Shown in pieces: positions 25,428 through 30,218 of a stretch of DNA of 30,218 nucleotides. Position 1 is the first letter of the stretch; each line of letters opens with the position of its first letter. The position numbers and the translations under genes are program-made. Below the pieces are notes generated by a model, which was not told where the DNA came from, made no database searches, and saw nothing but the letters and a program-made list of their open reading frames with translations. Origin of the DNA: JAGMCF01 sp964398885 (GTDB taxonomy: Bacteria > Cloacimonadota > Cloacimonadia > JGIOTU-2); the NCBI GenBank assembly GCA_964398885.1, contig CAYNOU010000028.1:1-30218 (forward strand). Reading direction: 5' to 3'.

Positions 25428-27170
25428 ATGCTGATACAAATTTTAAGCCCCAATCATTCAGGGAAAAAGGTTATTTTATGTGTAGTTTTGTTCTTATTGT
25501 TTGTTACACCCATTTTTGCACAACGAGGTAAATATCAAAGAAAATCTATAAGTTCAGTAGAATCTGTCTGGATCAAGCCGGGTGCTTTACAGGATGTTAA
25601 ATTCGATTACGCGTTTTTTGACAAGATGGTTGATTTTTATATTGAAGTTGAACGATTTGATTATAATGTATTACCGGAGAATTTACTGACGAGCTTCCGC
25701 GAACAAGCCAATGCTTTAACTGAAATTACTCCTGATAAAATAAGTGATGTTCTGGAAAATACTGTTGTGAAGGAAATAGTTAATATTCTCAACTCTCCTG
25801 ATGTGAAGAAAAATAGAGGATTAGCTCTTAAGGATGAAGCAGCATGGAAAACTTTTGCAGCAACAAAGGCAAAATCTATAGGTTTAACTGTTAAAGAATT
25901 AGAAGCATTAATGAATTCTGCTTACATTTACCTGCCCTATATAACTTCTATGAAAAAAGAGACTAAGAAAAAGAATATCTCTGTAGATATTGATGGCGGT
26001 CTTTTGTGGTATCAGGTCAAAGTTGATAAAGATGGTAATGCTTCAGTTAAGAAAGTGCTTGGTGTAAAAACTAAAGGAATGGGTTTTGCAACAATTGGTG
26101 CAAAAAGCAGCAGGAAATTTCAATTTGGTGTGGAAGCATTTGAAACAACAGAAGAGCAATATGCTCAGTATGATGCAGTTCTCGCATGGGCAAAAAACCT
26201 TGGTGTAAAGACCAAAGAGATTAATGCTTTCAAACTGCAGGCTCAAGTTGTTGAGGTTATTGGCAGAAAATATTCATTCCCGCTTGGTTTTCGCGAAGGT
26301 ATACATCTTGATGATGGTTTTAATCTTATGGAATTTGAAGAAGATAATGAAGGAAATGAAATCGCAAAGAAGGTTGGTTTTGTTCGCGTAATTAAGACGG
26401 GGAAGAATATTGAAGATCCAAATAACTATACTAATGCAATTCAATTGCTTGGAAGAAAACAGGACATTGGTGGTGTAGTTATGGAGCATCCAAGATTGGG
26501 GATAGATTTGCAAATTAAAGCAGGTTATATTACAGGAATCAATGTTCCAAAAGAAGATACATATCATTATTTTGAAGATACAGGAGATACATTAAAAATT
26601 CTAAAAGATGATCTTACAAATGCAGCAGGCGCTAACCTTACTTTTGCTTATAATATTGCACCAATTATTGGAATGACCCAAACATTCTTAGATTTTGATA
26701 TTGGATATGGAATTGGAATTGCTGAATTTAGTGAAGGTATAGATGGAACTACTTCTATGCTTGAATTAGATTTCGGATTGATTAAGAAATTATGGTTTAC
26801 AAGAGCCAATCTTGGAATTAACGCTGCTGGTGGACTTGATATGCTCAATATTGCGGGTAAATTTAATGAAAAAGATTATAAATATTCAGTAAATTCATAT
26901 AGTGTTAAGTTTGGCGCAGATTTAGAATATCTAATAACTCCAGATTTAAGTTTTAATTTTGGGGCAAACTATAAACTTGGATTTACACCATTGGAAGTAA
27001 AGCTTGAGTATGATGAAAGTGAAGTTTTCTCAGATACTGACTCTAAAGTTGAAGAAAATTATCCTGACTTAAATCTTGGTGGGCTTAAATTTAGTGCAGG
27101 GATTAATTATTCTCTCGGTGCATTACCTTTCAATTTATTTGGATTTTTGGATCCATTTAAAAGGTATTAA
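25428..27170 (+). CDS. Exported protein with probable C-terminal outer-membrane beta-barrel, family not recognised
   Basis: The protein has a signal peptide (about 12-31, ending 'TPIFA'). An alpha-helical part follows (about 35-185, 'FDKMVDFYIEVERFDY', 'AFAATK'-like Lys/Ala helices), then a strand-rich part with internal similarity around 'SVDIDGGLLWYQVKVDKDGN' and 'GVKTKGMGFATIGAKSSRKF'. From about 355 on come alternating barrel-like strands: 'RLGIDLQIKAGYITGINV', 'NLTFAYNIAPIIG', 'LDFDIGYGIGIAEF', 'LSFNFGANYKLGF', 'LKFSAGINYSLG', ending '...LDPFKRY' with an aromatic last residue as many barrels do. I know no named family. It leads the plus-strand arm of the LPP20 cluster, 65 bp ahead of the DUF6175-like gene, so it may be that system's outer-membrane component. 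Confidence 0.75.
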   Translation: MLIQILSPNHSGKKVILCVVLFLLFVTPIFAQRGKYQRKSISSVESVWIKPGALQDVKFDYAFFDKMVDFYIEVERFDYNVLPENLLTSFREQANALTEITPDKISDVLENTVVKEIVNILNSPDVKKNRGLALKDEAAWKTFAATKAKSIGLTVKELEALMNSAYIYLPYITSMKKETKKKNISVDIDGGLLWYQVKVDKDGNASVKKVLGVKTKGMGFATIGAKSSRKFQFGVEAFETTEEQYAQYDAVLAWAKNLGVKTKEINAFKLQAQVVEVIGRKYSFPLGFREGIHLDDGFNLMEFEEDNEGNEIAKKVGFVRVIKTGKNIEDPNNYTNAIQLLGRKQDIGGVVMEHPRLGIDLQIKAGYITGINVPKEDTYHYFEDTGDTLKILKDDLTNAAGANLTFAYNIAPIIGMTQTFLDFDIGYGIGIAEFSEGIDGTTSMLELDFGLIKKLWFTRANLGINAAGGLDMLNIAGKFNEKDYKYSVNSYSVKFGADLEYLITPDLSFNFGANYKLGFTPLEVKLEYDESEVFSDTDSKVEENYPDLNLGGLKFSAGINYSLGALPFNLFGFLDPFKRY

Positions 27171-27175
27171 CAAAT

Positions 27176-27212
27176 GCTTGCAAAAATAAGAAGCTAATTG
27201 GCTTTTGTAAGC
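27176..27212 (+). promoter_or_regulatory. Intercistronic hairpin
   Basis: GCTTGCAAAA (27176-27185) pairs with TTTTGTAAGC (27203-27212) with one G-U, and the inner AAGCT/GGCTT extends the fold. It starts 6 bases after the stop at 27170 and ends 23 bases before the next ATG. There is no T-tract, so RNA processing or partial attenuation between the two genes is more likely than full termination. Confidence 0.5.
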
Positions 27213-27235
27213 AATCTAATTAATTGAGGTGAAAA

Positions 27236-28519
27236 ATGAAAATTTACTTAAAACTAATATGTTTGATTCTTGTGTGTTTTCTTTCAATACCTTTATTTGC
27301 ACAATATCCTGAATCAAAACAAGCAACATTTATTGAGACGGTTTCCTCTTCTGAGGTTTTGATAGAAGCAACAGGGATTTACAAATCAACTGAAAAGAAG
27401 AAAAAGAAAGCACAAAAGGATGTTGATAAGAATGGTGTTTCAAGGGCTATTGAAGATGCAAAGAAAACCGCAGTTTATCTTGTTTTATTAGGTGGAACGG
27501 ATCCGTTAATAAGTACACCTGAAGAAAGAACAAAATTTGAGAAAAATGCTTCTTTCTTTTTTGATATGTCAAATGTCAGCAGATATATTTCCTGGGAAGA
27601 AACTCAAATTTTAAAAAAGGTGAAAATCGATGATGGCAGAGGAATTAAGGTCACCAAACGATTTAAGGTTAATAAGGAAATAATAACAAATGACCTGGTA
27701 TCACAAGACATACTGGTAGCCAAGGCAGACCTTGTAGATATTATTGGCAATCCTTTTATTCTGGTCATTCCTTCGACGAGCAAAGGAGAAAATCCCATTG
27801 AACTTCTGCAAACTAATGTTAAAGTCAAACATGCTGCTGCAGTTGTTGAAAGCTACCTGACTGCAAGGAAATACGATGTCATTGTTCCTGAGCAGCAAGT
27901 GAATTTAGATGAATTAACCGCAGCTCAGCAAATGCTCGGAGACCAGGAAGAAGATTATGCTTATCAACTTGCTCTTTCTATTGGAAGTGATGTTTATATT
28001 ACTTTTAGTGGAGCAGTTGAAGATGCTGGATATGGAACTGAGAAATACGCTATGAATGTTCGCGCATATGAAACAACAACTGCACGACTGCTTGGAGCTG
28101 AAACAGGTTATAGTCAAGCAAGACAGGGTGAGATTATGGTCTCTATTGAAGAAGCAATGAGTGATGCAATCAATAATGTGTTATCAAGAATTATGAATTA
28201 TTGGAAGGATGATCTTAAAAGAGGGATGCAGTATAAGCTAATTGTCAGCATTTCTACTGATTTTGATGAAGATGAGGTGGAAGATATTCAATTTGCATTT
28301 ATGGATGCAGTAGACAAAATCGCACAAAAGTCAAAGGAAAATATCGTAACAGCCCAAACTATTGATTATTTGATATGGTGCAATCCTGAAAAATATGACA
28401 AAAGCTCCAAAGTCTATCGTTATCTTAAGACATCTTTTGATGATCAGGGAGTAGAGGGTATTCTCAAGAAGATTAATGTCAATCGTAAATTAATATTGCT
28501 AAAAGTTGTTTATGAATAG
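27236..28519 (+). CDS. Exported DUF6175-like protein (LpoB-like fold suspected) with LPP20-like N-terminal region
   Basis: The signal peptide is residues 1-22 ('...CFLSIPLFA'). An N-terminal region ('SSSEVLIEATGIYKSTEKK', 'AIEDAKKTAVYLVLLGG') has the strand/Ala-helix layout of LPP20-like domains. From about 165: 'NPFILVIPSTSKGENP', 'YAYQLALSIGSDVYITFSG', 'MNVRAYETTTARLLGAETGYS', 'SIEEAMSDAINNVLSRIMNYWKDDLKRGMQYKLIVSIS', and the end 'LLKVVYE'. This order resembles DUF6175 proteins of Bacteroidetes and the periplasmic domain of LpoB (penicillin-binding protein activator). The resemblance is from memory of the pattern. GAGGTGAAAA gives the start. It is flanked by the barrel gene and a long LPP20-PEGA gene on the same strand. 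Confidence 0.7.
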   Translation: MKIYLKLICLILVCFLSIPLFAQYPESKQATFIETVSSSEVLIEATGIYKSTEKKKKKAQKDVDKNGVSRAIEDAKKTAVYLVLLGGTDPLISTPEERTKFEKNASFFFDMSNVSRYISWEETQILKKVKIDDGRGIKVTKRFKVNKEIITNDLVSQDILVAKADLVDIIGNPFILVIPSTSKGENPIELLQTNVKVKHAAAVVESYLTARKYDVIVPEQQVNLDELTAAQQMLGDQEEDYAYQLALSIGSDVYITFSGAVEDAGYGTEKYAMNVRAYETTTARLLGAETGYSQARQGEIMVSIEEAMSDAINNVLSRIMNYWKDDLKRGMQYKLIVSISTDFDEDEVEDIQFAFMDAVDKIAQKSKENIVTAQTIDYLIWCNPEKYDKSSKVYRYLKTSFDDQGVEGILKKINVNRKLILLKVVYE

Positions 28520-28551
28520 TTAATATCTTACAAATTTATGAGGATATAATA

Positions 28552-30218
28552 ATGAAAAAAATAATACTTATATTGGTTCTTATGATACTTGCAGTATCAG
28601 CCTTTGGCAAAGCACCAAAATGGTATACTACAGGTGAACTCTCCAATTATCCTGCTGAATTATATTTTATTGGTGTTGGTGAAGGTTCAAGTTATGAAGA
28701 AGCACAGACAAAAGCTTCAGCACAAATAGCTTCACAAATCAGTGTATCTATTGAATCGCAAGTTGAAACATTCACAAAAGAATTAGAAGTAGATGACCGT
28801 GTTTCGTATACTGATATGTTTCAGTCTTCAATTAATTTAACTGTTAATGAAGTGGTGCAGGGAATAGGAGTTGTAAATCACGAACAATCAGGTAACAAAT
28901 TTTATGTATTTGCTGTTTTGGATAAAAGCCAATATGCAGCAGGCATAGAAGCAGAATTAGATCAAATGTGGGGTGGAATTTCTAAGTTAGTAAATGATGG
29001 AAGAAGTTTAATTAAAGAAGGTAAAATTTTCGCTGGATTAGAAAATTATATTGATGCTCAAGAATTAGTAACACCCTTTTATACTAAAAAAGCATTCCAT
29101 GATGCAATATCCCCAATTCCATATATTATTACAGAAGATGTAACTCTTGCTGGATTAACATCCGAAATTCGTAAGATTTTAACTAGTATCCAAATTAATG
29201 TTATTTCTGGCAATAATCAAACAGCAAAAGAAGGAACTCTGTTGCCCTATCCGATTGTTTTTACTGCAACCTACAAGACTCTGAGCACTTATGAGATAAT
29301 TCCAATTTCAAAAATGCCTTTATCAATTAAATATGAAGATAAAACTTTAATTGGAAAAACTACAACCGATGAAAATGGTCAAGCTGAAAGTTGGGTAACT
29401 GCAATTTCAACAACTCCAGGTCATGGCAAAGTCATAATCAAGCCAAATTTAACTCGTTTACCAACTTTATATAAAAAGTATCTTATTAATGCAGAAGCAA
29501 TCGCGCAATATAATATCTCTGAAGTAACTCCAATTTCTTTCTCTATTTCTATTAGAGATGAGCAAGGAAAACCCTTACCAAAAGTTGAGGATAAAATCGC
29601 TAAATCAGTTGAAAAAGCTGGTCATACTGTTTCAAATCAAGCTGGATTGTTGTTACAAGGAAATGTTTCAGTTGTTGACACAAAAGAAATTGAAGGATTT
29701 AAAGGAAAGCAATTTATAGCTAATTCTGAATTGACCCTTTTCATGATTATAAAATCCACAGGTGAAAAGGTAAGTAGTTTTTCTGCTTCAGGAAAAGGTG
29801 TCAGTTCCAAAAGCGAGAAAAAAGCAATAGAAGCATCTTACAATAAATTATCAATTAATAAGAAAGATTTTGTGGAAATGTTAGCAGAAGCAGAGGATGC
29901 GCTATCAAGATTGAATCTTTATGCAGGCACATCATTGGGCAATCCAATACCTGTATTTATAACATCAACTCCTGATGATGCTAAAATTCTGATTAATAGG
30001 CAAGATTATGGTTATTCAAATACAGAAATTTCCCTCACTCCGGGCAATTATGAGATTTATCTTAGCAAACCTAAATTTGAAGATTTGATTCAAATTATTG
30101 AAGTGAACGAAGACCAGGAGAACATATTTGCGTTTGCTTTAAGTCAGATTTCTGAAAAAGAGGAGCCATTTGTACCAACCGGAGAACATGGCTTGAAAGG
30201 TGAATATTTTAATCTTTC
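28552..30218 (+). CDS. LPP20 / PEGA / (start of PA14) multidomain exported protein, 3'-truncated by window edge
   Basis: The frame is open for 555 codons from the ATG at 28552 (GAGG ribosome site) to the end of the window. A signal peptide (1-19) is followed by an LPP20 domain (about 20-130: 'KAPKWYTTGELSNYPAELYF', 'IGVGEGSSYEEAQTKASAQI', 'KFYVFAVLDKSQY'); a central part (about 140-460) has Ig-like strands ('PISKMPLSIKYEDKTLIGKT', 'TTDENGQAESWV') and a second LPP20-like helix; a PEGA domain lies near 466-525 ('IPVFITSTPDDAKILINRQD', 'LTPGNYEIYLSKPKFED'). The last residues 'GEHGLKGEYFNL' look like the beginning of a PA14 domain. PEGA and PA14 domains bind or display on carbohydrates or cell wall, so a surface-exposed or periplasmic scaffold is likely. 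It is the third gene of the plus-strand arm of the LPP20 cluster. Confidence 0.8.
   Translation, partial: MKKIILILVLMILAVSAFGKAPKWYTTGELSNYPAELYFIGVGEGSSYEEAQTKASAQIASQISVSIESQVETFTKELEVDDRVSYTDMFQSSINLTVNEVVQGIGVVNHEQSGNKFYVFAVLDKSQYAAGIEAELDQMWGGISKLVNDGRSLIKEGKIFAGLENYIDAQELVTPFYTKKAFHDAISPIPYIITEDVTLAGLTSEIRKILTSIQINVISGNNQTAKEGTLLPYPIVFTATYKTLSTYEIIPISKMPLSIKYEDKTLIGKTTTDENGQAESWVTAISTTPGHGKVIIKPNLTRLPTLYKKYLINAEAIAQYNISEVTPISFSISIRDEQGKPLPKVEDKIAKSVEKAGHTVSNQAGLLLQGNVSVVDTKEIEGFKGKQFIANSELTLFMIIKSTGEKVSSFSASGKGVSSKSEKKAIEASYNKLSINKKDFVEMLAEAEDALSRLNLYAGTSLGNPIPVFITSTPDDAKILINRQDYGYSNTEISLTPGNYEIYLSKPKFEDLIQIIEVNEDQENIFAFALSQISEKEEPFVPTGEHGLKGEYFNL

Overview
The window is AT-rich bacterial DNA from a diderm. 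It encodes lipid A acyltransferase and heptosyltransferase enzymes, lipoproteins and outer-membrane barrels. Several secreted proteins end in the 'LYQNYPNP...G.YFYKL..G....KKM...R' C-terminal domain (FlgD-like / type IX-type sorting signal). That combination, with C10 peptidases, DUF1565/beta-helix proteins and a GHL10 hydrolase, points to the FCB superphylum, most like Candidatus Cloacimonadota. The phylum is an inference. An exact 100-N run at 18312-18411 indicates a scaffolded draft or metagenome assembly.

Region 1 (1-11188, minus strand) is a run of four large secreted, modular surface proteins. They are a 3'-truncated beta-helix protein running off the window start, a 1041-aa beta-helix protein, a paralogue with a one-base frameshift near its 5' end, and a C10 (streptopain-like) cysteine protease fused to a beta-helix and the same C-terminal modules. 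The paralogues share blocks of 341 bp and 376 bp that I read as identical, inside otherwise diverged sequence, which suggests recent gene conversion. A 168-bp element with 12-bp terminal inverted repeats separates two of the genes.

Region 2 (11189-16015) is housekeeping: an S4 RNA-binding protein, a GHL10 family hydrolase, xseA (exonuclease VII large subunit) and, divergently, mnmA (tRNA 2-thiouridylase). The 3' ends of xseA and mnmA both run into the same dispersed repeat (AAAAGGY heptamers around a palindrome), which supplies their last codons.

Region 3 (16028-22746, minus strand) is an envelope-flavoured gene string. In transcription order it holds a GT9 heptosyltransferase, dCMP deaminase, LpxL-type acyltransferase, zinc-ribbon membrane protein, outer-membrane barrel, TPR protein (interrupted by the assembly gap), a second zinc-ribbon membrane protein, a small DUF3098-like membrane protein and FxsA. 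Many neighbours overlap or nearly touch, so most are probably co-transcribed.

Region 4 (23065-30218) is the best candidate for an undescribed system. It is a divergent cluster of LPP20-type envelope proteins: two lipoproteins on the minus strand and, on the plus strand, an unrecognised barrel protein, a DUF6175-like periplasmic protein and a long LPP20-PEGA protein whose last visible residues look like the start of a PA14 domain. A short, strongly AT-rich promoter region separates the two directions.

Dispersed small repeats (TCCCGA palindromes, heptamer arrays, and a 'CTTTGTGG(T/C)TAAA' leader motif found just 5' of four genes) fill most intergenic spaces. I saw no tRNA, rRNA, CRISPR array or transposase gene.
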